DNA of 64,000 bases, from contig JAGVVL010000021.1 in the NCBI GenBank assembly GCA_018287875.1, positions 248,001 to 312,000 on the forward strand. The letters are read 5' to 3'. This document shows, piece after piece, positions 42,230-51,952 of the stretch. The notes beneath the pieces are model-generated. The model had not been told where the DNA came from and searched no databases. It saw only the letters and a list, made by a program, of their open reading frames with translations. Each line of letters begins with the position of its first letter. The stretch's first letter is position 1. Both the position numbers and the translations under genes were made by a program. This DNA comes from Nigrospora sphaerica. Lineage: Eukaryota > Ascomycota > Sordariomycetes > Amphisphaeriales > Apiosporaceae.

Positions 42230-43867
42230 ATGGATGAAGTGCAGCTGGCTGCCGCTCTCCACCGCATCTGCCACGGTGAATCAATTCGGTCGGTCGCCAA
42301 GCGATATCGAGTCTCTAGACACTATTTAACGTGTCGTTTCGAGAGCAAACCTATTAAAAGAAGCGCTCAGAAGCACCGTCAAGCCCTCAGTGAGGAGCAG
42401 GAGTTCTGGCTGGTCCAGTGGGTGTTGCTCCAGGCCAGACTTGGCTGGGCTCCTCAGCACAACCGCTTTCGTTTATACGCTCAATCAATCATCAGCCAGT
42501 CTGGCAACAGCCACTTCATCGGAAAGCGCTGGCACGTACGTTTCTTTAAGCGCTGGCCGCAGCTGAAGACCACGATGTCCGCTGGGATCGATTTCCATCG
42601 CATTAACGGAGCCTCTCGTGATAACATTGAGGGGTTCTTCTCAAGGTTGACCGAGGACCGCCTCGCCAGTATACCACCAGAGCACACCTGGAACTTCGAT
42701 GAGATTGGGGCTCAGATTGGCCTTGGAGACTGTCCCTTCGTCATTGGGCCGGCTTCTCTTAACGAGGTCTTTACTATGGATACAGCCAGAGGCGAGTGGT
42801 CGACCTCTTTAGAGGCTATCTCTGCTGATGGCAAAGCGCTGCCGCCGCTAGTGATCTTTAAGGGCAAGGCGGTCCAACAGCAGTGGTTCTCAACACAGTC
42901 AGACGAAGAGGACTTCGCAGACTGGCGCTTCGAAGCCTCGGAGGCTGGCTGGACCAGCAAATCAATTGGACTGCGCTGGCTACAGCAGTTATTCCTACCC
43001 CGGACTGCTCCAGAAGACCCTGAACAGTGGCGACACCTCATCCTCGATGGCCACGCAAGCCACTGCAGCGAAGAGTTTATGTTGACCTGCTTCGAATCGA
43101 AAGTCTGGTTGAACTTCCTTCCGGCGCACACCTCACAGGCTCTCCAGCCTCTGGACCTTGGTCCCTTCAGTGTATTGAAGCGCGCGTACCGGAAGTTCCT
43201 TCGTCAAGCCTGCGTATCCAGCTTGACGATGACTCCGAAGAAGCCAGAGTTCCTAGAGGCCTGGAACAAGGCTCGGAAGGTTGCTATGACTCCAGTCCAT
43301 ATAGCCACAGGCTGGAAAGCAACAGGAATCTATCCAAGGGACGCTTCTAAGCCTCTTAACAGCCGACTAGCGAGACAGAGAGAGCGAGGCAGGCCAGAGG
43401 GGGCAACTTGGAGCGTTCCACAGCCAACAGAGGACCCTCTGCTGTCTCAGATATCTGCTCTAGACGTCAGAACACCAAGGTATTCAAGGCAGGTCCAGGA
43501 TATCTATCGAGAACTGCGTAGCGTCGATACAGTTTATAACAACGCCACGCTGCGCCAAGTATTCCGGAAGACTGGCAAGGCCTTGGACCAAGCAGTCGCT
43601 CAGATCTCCAGCCTCAAGCACAAACGAGACCAATTTGCATCAGCGCTGGAGCACCAGAAGCCTCAGAAGCGCCGTAGAGTCAATCAAACTGCCCAGGAGA
43701 GGTTCGTGAGTATGTTGGAGGTCCGTAATGCGAAAGCAGAGATGGCGACCTCTAGCGGTAAAGGGGCTACGGTCACTACGCGTTCTCCATCGATTACGAT
43801 AGACAGTTTGTCGCGAGACGAGCCTATTGTCACTAACAAGCCTACCAGGTCACGTGACTTTATGTAA
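42230..43867 (+). CDS. pogo-type transposase with an LTR-derived C-terminus
   Basis: 545 residues in one open frame. An N-terminal psq/CENP-B-type DNA-binding part (about 1-125, ending FHRINGASRDNIEGFF) is followed by a DDE domain with Asp 157 (WNFDEIG), Asp 273 (ILDGHASH) and Asp 309 (LQPLDLGPF), giving DD35D. Near residue 485 comes QKRRRVNQTAQERFV. All catalytic residues are present, so the enzyme could be active. The last 19 residues or so (from about 527) are read from the solo LTR at 43809; before that insertion the frame ran on to a stop at 44051-44053 and closed with SEVEEVIIIS, as in copy 1. Whether losing that acidic tail affects activity is unknown. Confidence 0.92.
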   Translation: MDEVQLAAALHRICHGESIRSVAKRYRVSRHYLTCRFESKPIKRSAQKHRQALSEEQEFWLVQWVLLQARLGWAPQHNRFRLYAQSIISQSGNSHFIGKRWHVRFFKRWPQLKTTMSAGIDFHRINGASRDNIEGFFSRLTEDRLASIPPEHTWNFDEIGAQIGLGDCPFVIGPASLNEVFTMDTARGEWSTSLEAISADGKALPPLVIFKGKAVQQQWFSTQSDEEDFADWRFEASEAGWTSKSIGLRWLQQLFLPRTAPEDPEQWRHLILDGHASHCSEEFMLTCFESKVWLNFLPAHTSQALQPLDLGPFSVLKRAYRKFLRQACVSSLTMTPKKPEFLEAWNKARKVAMTPVHIATGWKATGIYPRDASKPLNSRLARQRERGRPEGATWSVPQPTEDPLLSQISALDVRTPRYSRQVQDIYRELRSVDTVYNNATLRQVFRKTGKALDQAVAQISSLKHKRDQFASALEHQKPQKRRRVNQTAQERFVSMLEVRNAKAEMATSSGKGATVTTRSPSITIDSLSRDEPIVTNKPTRSRDFM

Positions 43868-43998
43868 GCTCAAGAGCCTAGCCTGTCAGGCGGGCTACGG
43901 AGCTACTATATCTACGTCTGGATCCTCAGATAGTTTTCCTTTGTTTTTCCTAATAGAACAACTAGAACCTCGTTCCTCACGTCCCCTGAAGTGCGACA
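43809..43998. mobile_element. solo LTR, 190 bp (family A), copy 2, inside the transposase gene
   Basis: It begins TGTCGCGAGACGAG and ends CTGAAGTGCGACA, with a perfect 5-bp target duplication CAGTT at 43804-43808 and 43999-44003. It is the reverse complement of 8160-8349 with about one difference in 190. It supplies the last codons and the stop (43865-43867) of the transposase frame. Confidence 0.9.
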
Positions 43999-44185
43999 CA
44001 GTTCTACAGAAGAAAGCGAGTCAGAGGTAGAGGAGGTAATCATCATTTCTTGAAACTAATCGGTTTGTCTGTACCTACTCTGGTTGTTGAGATAATTGAT
44101 TTGTTTTGTTTTTTTCTCACATCATGAGGTCTCTGAAACTGGTGGCGGTTTGATAGGTCGGTCCCGTGGTGGGTACACTACCTTA

Positions 44186-44960
44186 TATCAATCGCTTGCA
44201 ATTCGCACATGTACCGGATTCACTCGATCTAAGGCTATTAAATCTTACATATGTACATACGAACAAGCCGGTCCACTCTACTAGCCTCCTTTAATACATG
44301 CAGGACGCAGCTTCCGAACCACAGCAGATTTGATCCCGACCACTAGTGTCAGGTTTGCTAGCGGCCTACTTAGAACAGTAGGAGTAGAAGTGCCGCATCT
44401 GATATAGGAGCACACACATTAAACTACTTCGGACATGACAAACTTTCGGCTTATGGTGTCTGATAGTGCTAGTCTCTATTCGTAGTCCAGCGCTACTAAA
44501 CACTTCGCTAAGCCGTAAATGGTTCCCTTTATCTGCTAACGAAACCACTGTAATGAGTAGAGGCACAGTGGGATTCGCCTACTAAAGCAATACATGGTAC
44601 ATACTAATGGACGGACGTCCAGTATTCCCGTCTATGTGCATTCCGTCACGCCTGCTCATCTGTGGCTCAAATTCCGACAGCGACGATTTTAACAGCAGTA
44701 CGAGAGCATGGATGTAGATCCCGAACTGAGATGCTAAAACCCGAAGACAAAAAACTAGCGACGCCACAAATACTGTAAGCCCAGTGGCGGTAGTTGCCTT
44801 TTAGACACAGCCACCCGGGTGACCATGGATCGCGCGCATGGGTGCGCGTGTGTGTATACGAATATGTGTGTGTACAGCAACACAGATATACACTGAGACT
44901 GATTTGCCTCCTATGGGCAATATATCCCTATCGTTTCTCTTTCTTCTTAGTTCCACTGTG
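44186..44960 (+). repeat. left arm of a diverged inverted repeat, LINE-3'-end-like
   Basis: It matches the reverse complement of 49435-50200 along its length, with many substitutions and small gaps. Examples are TTGCAATTCGCA, GGATTCACTCGAT, TTTGATCCCGACCACT, AGCGCTACTAAACACTTCGC (diverged) and GCAGTAGTTGCC-like words. Towards 44810-44880 it ends in a CACCCGGG block and TG-rich simple sequence, which resembles the 3' terminus of the LINE at 26.8 kb. It may therefore be a LINE 3' end or a dependent (SINE-like) element. Confidence 0.6.
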
Positions 44961-45208
44961 TCGCACCACAGCGGCACTGGCAAGATAGAAACGGACTTCA
45001 AGGTTGTTCATTAAAGGAAACCAACGCAAGGAAAGATGCCAGACATGGCAGACTATATACTGAAGCTTGCCAAGACTCCTGTGGAGCTTCTCACATGATC
45101 CCACTAATAGGTTGTCGACCTTGGGAATGGCCTCACGGCGCGACAACAGGACAGTCTGAAATGACTAGAGGCGTTTGTCGTGCGCGCGGTGAGGGGATAA
45201 CGTGCCTC

Positions 45209-45724
45209 CTAAGCGCGAGCAGTGTCCATCCTTAAAGCGAGCTCGTCTAACACGCCTAGAAATTTCCTAGCCAAGCCATCTGTCCGCAATCTGGGACCCT
45301 CCACATCGCCGATTGGAGCACATCGCAGCCCACCATCCCTTCGCCAGAGGCCTGCGGCAACATATTGGCGGCTTGTACCTCCATCCCTGTTAAGAGCCAC
45401 GCGTCGCTCTTTCGTTGGGTGTGTGGAAAAAAGCGCCCTCGCAGGCCACCTTAACCGCTGTTGGTTCCGACGCATGTCCGCTTGTAGGAAAGCGTCCATT
45501 CAGTCGTGTGCATGCCCATTAGCCGCTGCAAGGTGGTCTTCATTGTCCATTGTGACGCTCGACCCGCTGCTGGAAGGTGGACGGCCGACGGCTGGTCGAT
45601 AGGCATCTAGGATATGGTCAGCAACGCAGGGTCTGGCGACGATCGACTCGGTCCCGATCATGCCCACCTCTTTGTTCCTGCTGGAAGGGACCCGCCGCCC
45701 TCTGTCTTTGCGGGGGGCAACCAT
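45209..45724 (-). pseudogene. possible gene relic with an in-frame nonsense codon
   Basis: On the minus strand two open stretches in the same frame are separated only by a TGA (45500-45502): one ends AAANGHAHD, the next starts directly MDAFLQADMRRNQQRLRW. A CGA-to-TGA change would explain the break. The frame is Arg-rich and I recognise no domain. A different minus-strand frame upstream (45860-45740) also looks coding (EGDSNADATTDIDNEAGSDF), so a spliced, decayed gene may span this area. Confidence 0.25.
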
Positions 45725-45829
45725 GGTGCTTGTCTTCCTCGTCGGGAAAGACGTGAATAGATGGAAAACCTATGTCAGCTGTGTGACCTTGCGCGAAGTC
45801 AGAGCCGGCCTCGTTATCGATGTCGGTGG

Positions 45830-46390
45830 TGGCGTCGGCGTTCGAATCACCTTCGGCGATTAAATCGTGATGGAAGTCGCTTGGTTGAGCAGCTCGACGA
45901 GCTGTTGAAGAATGGGCGTCATCAGTCGCGAACCAGTGTAGTTATTGCGGTCAGCCACCGGTCGGTAAGGGGAACATCTGCGGGAACACAAACCAGTCTG
46001 TTCACGTCCGTCAATGTCTGGCTAGGCGGCAGAGCACCACCATCTCCATCCTCTGATGCGTCCGGATCCAGTATATGAGCGCGCTGAAGATACCATAATG
46101 TTGGCCCAGTTTAACCATCTTGTTCTGGAGATACCGGCTGCTCTTCCGAATTTTGTTCTTCTGGCCCTTGCTATGGGCCATGGTCGCGCTCGGGCTGCTG
46201 GGACCAGCTTCCGCACCATACGGTAGTTGGCACAATGCGTTTTGGGGCGCCCATGATTGCAGGGCGACGACTGCTCGGCGTTGTGTAGAAAAGACGACCA
46301 GGGTGTGCACTGGAAATAACTCTCGCTGAGGGCGGGGGCGAGGAAGAGCGGATTGAGCTGCTGCGGATCGAGATCAGATCCGAAGTCCAT
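45830..46390 (-). pseudogene. probable small gene with a MADS-like basic region, frame broken
   Basis: Minus-strand pieces in order: MDFGSDLDPQQLNPLFLAPA (46390-46330), MAHSKGQKNKIRKSSRYLQN and KMVKLGQHYGIFSALIY (46181-46077), then in another frame DPDASEDGDGGALPPSQTLT and DVPLTDRWLTAITTLVRD. The basic segment followed by a hydrophobic strand recalls degenerate SRF/MADS-type proteins found in some fungal accessory regions, but the match is weak. The frame change near 46072 needs a one-base loss or an unseen intron. Confidence 0.3.
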
Positions 46391-46545
46391 TCTCGTCCGC
46401 GAGATCAGGAATGCACTCCAGCGACGCGGTCGCTGGAGGCCTTTGTGCCGGATGTGGGGCTCAGCTCTGGGGGGCCATTCGTGGTGCTGCAGCCCTGCTT
46501 GACCAGCCGTTTTGTGCTAACGGGCGCCTCACAAGCTGCTCCTCC

Positions 46546-46790
46546 CTACCTTTCCCACCAGTGCCAAGCATCATTGATCTGCTCTTCCCTCGCTGTGTTA
46601 TGTACATACGTCCATTCGACAATCTCGTGCTTTTTCCGGATTTCGCCCCGGCACTGTGGGTCCCAAGCCGTCCCCATGCGACACAAGGCCTTGCCGTTAG
46701 CAAGCCTCCAAGAGGGCAACTGGACGTAGCACATGTAGACGGTGAGGATGAGCTGTCCTGCGGTGGACGTGCAGGGATGTCATCTAGGGG
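46546..46790 (-). CDS. possible isolated coding exon
   Basis: On the minus strand a frame reads GQLILTVYMCYVQLPSWRLA, then GTAWDPQCRGEIRKKHEIVE and EEQINDAWHWWER, and stops at a GTAGGG that could be a splice donor. The sequence looks protein-like but I could not join it to neighbouring exons. The overlapping plus-strand frame (46411-46929) has no such character. Confidence 0.25.
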
Positions 46791-47145
46791 TGCATCTACT
46801 ATGAGAATTGGGTGCTATGCTCAGCTTAACTCATCAAAGCGCGTGCCACTACAAGCCCGACTTTATATGTTCGCCGAGCCGGGTCCGGGTGATTGCAAGA
46901 CAGTGGCATTCGTATCCATGGCATACTAGCTACTGCTGATACAAAGAGGTGTCCCAGGCCAGGTGCCATTTTGGTGCGAGTGGAGTCAAGTTACGAAAGG
47001 GCTTATAGTTTATGGATTGCGGGCGTCTCCCTCCATACAGACTTGGGAAGGCGCAAAGACCACGCGCGAAATTCATCCATGACAGCGCAGAAGCAAGGAG
47101 GACAAGAAAGAAACAGAGAGAGGGACGGAAAGAACCATTCCGATC

Positions 47146-47786
47146 TCATTCGAAATTCAAAAATTCGCCTTCTAGAAAGCTCTCGGCCGTCTTCGCTCTC
47201 GAGTCCTGCTCGATGACCTCCTGCAGTTGGCCTACCCAACCCTCCATCTTGCGGTTCAGGTCTTGGAAGCTGCTCTAGCGTATCAGTAACCATTTCCAGA
47301 TTTTGTTGCCTGGCGCACACACCCTTTCTCTATTTCCTGGGCGCTAGACAGTTCCTTAGTCGCAACCATAACAGCGGTGCAAGTTACTTACAGCACTTTC
47401 ATGCTGTATAGAGAATCAGAAAGAAGTGGATTGCGGCGGGGGATGCAACGGGGTGACCTACCTTTCATCAATCTGCGTCAATTGCACGGATTGCTTGCCC
47501 ACCCGGTCCGCCAGCTGATCAACCGCCTCTGAGAGGCGTTTCGTCGCTGCTTGCGTGCTGGAGTATGTCAGTCCACGTGCAGCTCCCGGGGGCGACACCT
47601 TGCGCACTCTGCTGTCGAATCTAAATCCAGATCGTCAAACGATGGGATGGCAGGGAGTCGAGGGGCGACGGGTGGCCGGAAGTTGCGGGGCAGCGAATCG
47701 CTGTGAACGCGCGCCGGGTGGGGCCGCCTGACACCAGATGCCATCGGCCGCGGTGCTGACCGAGCGTCTTCTCGAGGACGAAACAT
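47146..47786 (-). CDS. small coiled-coil protein with a 12-nt microexon, unknown function
   Basis: Exons on the minus strand: 47786-47599, 47557-47462, 47403-47392 and 47269-47146, giving 139 residues. Introns are GT-AG (41, 58 and 122 nt); the first has CTGACAT as possible branch site and is very short. Exon 3 is only 12 nt and supplies MKV with split codons on both sides. The N-terminal third is Arg/Pro-rich, then come an acidic patch (FDDLDLDSTAEC) and a coiled coil (KRLSEAVDQLADRVGKQSVQ, LTQIDE, FQDLNRKMEGWVGQLQEVIE), ending EGEFLNFE. No family is recognised. The model rests on four exons keeping one frame; RNA evidence would settle it. Confidence 0.5.
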
Positions 47787-48768
47787 GGTGCGCGGTTGGT
47801 GAAGAACTGGGCATGTCCTGCGACGATGTCGGCCGTATTAATAGTCCCGGTCCTGGCGGCTCATGGGCGTTGTGGCATAAGCAGGCCATTCCTACCGCCA
47901 ACCGTGATTGCCGGTGGCAAAGGGCCCATTCCGACTTAAGCTAGCTGAGAACCTACTTATGGCAATAGATTGGCCCCAGACGTCAGTTTCCGTTCGTACT
48001 AGATTCTTACATCTAGCGACCTGTCTAGGCCATGCGTTTATTGGGGTGTTGCGGTCTTGAATGGTACATATGCACCCATGGAAACTATGCGTAATTACAC
48101 TCCCCATTTCGGAAGACCACGCCACTAGAGAATCTCTTGGTGCGCGGTGCAGGAATTGCAGCTATGCTACGGCGCTTTGGCCCCCATCGGTGTCCTCGCG
48201 GTATATCCCCATCAGGTGTTACGGCCTGGCAGTTGGTCCCTAGCAGGAGTAGCACTTATAGTGCAAAACTGGACAGAATGACTCCAAGAAGTGGATCATT
48301 CCGGAAGCTTTTGCCTTATGCCTCAGCGGACAGTTGGTCTAGACGCGCTGTAGCATCAGGGGGTTGCTAAACATAGCCAAAGAGACGGCGAACGGCCCAT
48401 GAATTTCAGACTAACTGTGGTACGAGTAAATCGAGTGTATGTACCTAGGCTTGTGCCCGACCGGCGCGTTGAAGGCATTGATTAGAAAGAACATCAAGGC
48501 CTGCTCCAACACAGGACATGACTGCCATCGAGGATCCAGTTTTCAATGAGCTTGACTTTAACCTACTTAGTACTGGAGATGCCAGAAGATGCTCACGGTT
48601 CCTAGCCTTGCGGCGTATAATTGGCCAGCTCACAAGTCGTCTTCCATATACATACCGGGCCGGGTCTTTGCATTCTCTACGAATGCTTCCATTTGTCCCC
48701 ATCACCCTCTACAGTTGTTGAATCTCTCTACATGCCACTCATCCAGCCTGGTGCTGACCTAGCGCGAT
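47787..48768. other. intergenic with repeat fragments
   Basis: It contains a 35-bp stretch (48000-48034) shared with 37383-37417 and the second copy of a gene-derived repeat (48214-48351). A short frame at 48518 (MTAIEDPVFNELDFNLLS) could be a lost first exon, but I could not connect it. Confidence 0.35.
48214..48351 (-). repeat. copy 2 of a three-copy gene-derived repeat
   Basis: The reverse complement aligns with 58483-58615 and 11909-12045 (for example ACAGCGCGTCTAGACCAACT, AAAAGCTTCCGGAATGATCC and CATTCTGTCCAGTTTTGCAC). The plus strand retains an open frame reading SSTYSAKLDRMTP. Confidence 0.6.
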
Positions 48769-49128
48769 ATGGATGCAAGAAAAAAGGCGCACCAAGCACG
48801 GCCATATCCATACTCGCCTACTTTAGTCGACATCGAAATTCGCAATCTCGGAGGTACGACAACCGCCTACGATATGGCACCCGAGAACATTCAAGCCATG
48901 AAAGCCCCTATCTCCAACCAAGAGCGGTTGGTGGAGCTTTCGCGAGAGAATGGAAGGCTCCGGCAGGAAGCACTGTATTTTAGGGGCCTCACGAGGGAGG
49001 TCACGCCGCTTCTGTCAGTATTAAGGTATCACCTGGACGGGCTCTCCGCCACTGTGCGCAAATGCAACGAAAGGATTGATCAGGCCAATGCCCAGTGGGA
49101 GGTAGAGGAACATAAAAGAAGCCGCTAG
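48769..49128 (+). CDS. small coiled-coil protein, unknown function
   Basis: 119 residues in one open frame. A basic N-terminus (MDARKKAHQARP) is followed by a polar stretch. A helix with leucine heptads, RLVELSRENGRLRQEALYFR, covers about residues 52-71, and a second helix, LLSVLRYHLDGLSATVRKC, about 80-98; the end is charged. A start in an upstream exon cannot be excluded. No family is recognised. It lies between the arms of the large inverted repeat, 300 bp from the right arm. Confidence 0.5.
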   Translation: MDARKKAHQARPYPYSPTLVDIEIRNLGGTTTAYDMAPENIQAMKAPISNQERLVELSRENGRLRQEALYFRGLTREVTPLLSVLRYHLDGLSATVRKCNERIDQANAQWEVEEHKRSR

Positions 49129-49434
49129 TGACGAGATGTTGGCGGGGTCAGCCTCGTTCCTCCCTAAATGTACCACCATTTGGCCTGGAGCAATGGGCGG
49201 CTCCGTCTTTTGCCCCAGTCGGCTCAATGGGATGCCAATATGAGACTATTCGAGGCGGATTTCTATGTACCGGTGTTAGGATAATACTGTTGTACGCCTC
49301 GGCAATTGAAGTGCTGCTATAAATTCGCTGTGTCGTAGTGTATATGAGTCTGAAATTGACATTGCTTCCTGCTTGCTATACTCACTGGCTGCTGATCTCG
49401 CGAAGTAAGCTACCTTTCCCTATTGCACTGGAAT

Positions 49435-50200
49435 GAAGAGGAAAACGAGAAACGATAAGGACGCACTTCCTATAGAAGGCAAATCAGTTTAAACGTATAC
49501 TGTATCTGTGTTGCCGTACACGCACACACGAACACACGCACGTACACACACACAGACATACACAAACGGTTTATTGACGCCCCGGCGGCTGTGTCTCAAG
49601 GGCAACTATCGCAACTGGGCTTACAGTATTTGTAGCGCCGCCAATTCTTGTCTTCGTTTTTAGCATCTCTGTCTGGATCTACATTCGTGCTCCAATGCTC
49701 CTGTTTAATCTGTCGCTGTCAGAAGTCGAGCCATAGATAAGTAAGCGTAACGGAATGCGCATAAACGGCAATATTGGACGTCCATTAGTACCATGTATTA
49801 CTTTAGTAGGCGAAACCCACTGTGCCTTTGCTCAGTGAAGTGGTTTCATTGGCGGATGAAGGGAATCGTTTACGGCTTAGCGAAGTGTTTAGTGGCTCTG
49901 GACTACGAATAGGGACTGGCACCGTCAGACACCCTGAGCCTAAAGTTCGTCATGTCCGAAGTAGTTTGAGGTGCGTACTCCTGTACTGGATGCGACAGTT
50001 CTGCTCCTACTGGTGTAAGTAGACCTGTAGCAAACCTGACACCAGTGGTCGGGATCAAACCTGCTGCGGTTCGGAAGCTGCGTCCTGTATGTAAAGGAGG
50101 CTGGGAGAGTAGGCCCACTTGTTCGTATGTACATACGAAAGATTCAAAAGTCTCCGATCGAGTGAATCCGGCATGCGAATTGCAAACGATCGATATATTT
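49435..50200 (-). repeat. right arm of the diverged inverted repeat
   Basis: Reverse complement of 44186-44960. On the minus strand it ends GCCGGGGCGTCAATAAACCG followed by TG-rich simple sequence (49500-49570 on the plus strand is CACACA-rich), like the LINE terminus at 26.8 kb. The homology stops near 50200, only about 28 bp before the ATG of the next gene. Confidence 0.6.
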
Positions 50201-50203
50201 ATA
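50193..50203 (+). promoter_or_regulatory. TATA-like box at the repeat edge
   Basis: GATATATTTATACCC lies about 30 bp upstream of the ATG at 50228, at the last bases of the repeat arm. It is close to the ATG for a TATA box, so translation may instead start at the ATG at 50260. Confidence 0.35.
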
Positions 50204-50227
50204 CCCGAACGACAGTGTCTGCCCACC

Positions 50228-51212
50228 ATGACGGGGACTGTAGCCCCTGATGCCGCCATGTCTCTACGGCGCATGCCCGACTTCTCATGGGATCGAGACC
50301 CTGCCACTGTACGCGCTGTGCCACCGGTCTATGTCGGCCGGAGCCTGTATACCGACTATGTTCACTTAGGAAAAAACAAGGCCGGTTGGCTTGGCATGCG
50401 CCGTCAGGGCGGCTATCAGGTCGTCCAAATTCGGTATACTCCTCACCTGACCATTTCGGATTTCCGGACTCTTCTAGAGATCCGACATCCGAACATTGCG
50501 CCTATTCTCGGAATTTACTCCAATGGGCATACCACTGCTGTCGTGCATGAGCAGGTGGACCTTGACCTATTTGACATCGCACCCCTCCTGTCTGAGGTGG
50601 ATATTGCGAGCGTCATGGTGCAGGTTCGATGGCCCTCCTTGATACTTGCCCCAGCGCTACAACGAGAGCACAACCCCCGCCCATCCCCTACGAAGGCCGG
50701 CAGCTGAATGGCAGTAGATTTTTTCGGCCGTCACCTATCTGTTGTCCCAGCCTATTGACGTGCCTGTCACGACGGTTCGTGTCTCGCTGTACGGGGCAGT
50801 GAAACTAAGTAAGGCCCTCCCAAAGCTCCCGCTAAGTCGCTCCAACCTCCAGTTCTTGATCTCAGCGAGAAGCCATCGACCGACCTCTGTCGCCGAAAGG
50901 CCATGTATCGTTTCATTGTTTCGTACGTTGAGCAGGTCATGACGACTATGGCCGTTGATAACTCTACTTGGACATATGACGCCGCCGATTTCTTGGATAT
51001 TCTGTACTCTGGCCAGCTGCCTCCGATCAGTGTGAGTCCACAGCTATGGAAGGCCTTTCCGTGATATTGACGCCCGACAGCACCCTTTTCTGCATCAGTC
51101 GAAGCCCCCCATTTGCTTACGCAGGTGGACTTTATCGGCAGTATGCAGAACTCTGGCCAAGGTGGAATGTGGCAGTCATGGAAGACGACGTAGTGGATAC
51201 GAAGCCTCGTGA
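50228..51212 (+). CDS. fungal pseudokinase-like protein
   Basis: Four exons (50228-50623, 50718-50808, 50853-51031, 51081-51212) give 265 residues; introns are GT-AG of 94, 44 and 49 nt. It follows the protein-kinase fold: FRTLLEIRHPNIAPILGIYS (helix C to strand 4), TTAVVHEQVDLDLFDIAPLL (hinge), FSAVTYLLSQ (helix E), then VRVSLYGAVKLILDLSE where an active kinase has HRD...DFG, and a final HPFL. The glycine loop, the catalytic lysine, HRD and DFG are all missing, so it should not phosphorylate. Similar truncated kinase-like proteins occur in several Sordariomycetes; their role is unknown. The first donor (GTTCGA) is weak. Confidence 0.65.
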
Positions 51213-51952
51213 TGCAACTACCTCGTTCTATCATCCTCGAGTGAGGACATACACTGGCGTAACTGGCAAGCTCTTTTCCGCTGCCTCTACTGTTCCTTGA
51301 TGTAACTGGGAGATGGATGGAAGCCACAAGGCGGGAGCTGATAAAACATAATAACGACTAGCCAAACACCAGATGAATGCATCTGAGATCTCGCCTTACC
51401 CAAGCTATTTACCCCTAGTAATACAGTAGCGGCTAATTGGGTCCAAGAGTACATCCGGGCCTGCTATGAATCAGTCTTAGCCAACAGTTCGTAGATGCCG
51501 TATCAGCCTCGGGTTTCTAAGAAAGCAACAGGCTTAAGGTTCGTATCATTCAACCTCGTTGGATTCCTGTCTTGCTTGAGCAAGAAGCGGCGACTTTTAC
51601 ATGCCCGACCAGGACAATGCCGGGGCTTTTTGATTAAGGCAGCGAAAGGGTGGCTATCTAATGATTAGTGGCGACTTTTACTGGCTAATCAAAGAAACGA
51701 TGGATTCAAAGCAATGATCAGGCCTCAATGCAACGTCTCCGCCCCAGAGCAAGTGTGCCTGCAGCTTCTACCCTGGATCGGCGTGCCGTCGGACCTATTC
51801 CATCCGTCGGACTTGAATCAGTCCGATACCGTCTTGTAGCGTTTTAGGACTGTTCTTATAACTGATTTATCATGCGTCGTCCTTAGATTCGATACGTACC
51901 ATAACCTTCGAAACTAAGATTGTTGTACCAACCTCGGAAACACTATCACAAC
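51213..51952. other. intergenic, no gene seen
   Basis: The word GGCGACTTTTAC occurs twice (about 51588 and 51670). Nothing else stands out. Confidence 0.4.

Larger units (their letters stand above)
42056..44183 (+). mobile_element. Fot/pogo-type DNA transposon (copy 2), carrying a solo LTR
   Basis: The element is 2,128 bp, flanked by TA target duplications (42054-42055 and 44184-44185). Terminal inverted repeats of about 57 bp start AGGTAGTGTACCCATCAAGG, with the matching complement at the right end. TIRs are related to those of copy 1 (AGGTGGCGTACCCCTCCAAG). It holds a full-length transposase frame, interrupted at its very end by a 190-bp solo LTR. Without the LTR and one target copy it would be about 1,933 bp, nearly the size of copy 1. 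Confidence 0.94.

Noticed and set aside
44300..44360. tRNA-like B-box (TTTGATCCCGACC) in the inverted-repeat arms
   Set aside because: No A-box at proper distance and no cloverleaf could be drawn; a SINE origin stays only a possibility.
46411..46929. 172-codon plus-strand frame
   Set aside because: No domain or splice context; the opposite strand carries a more protein-like exon.
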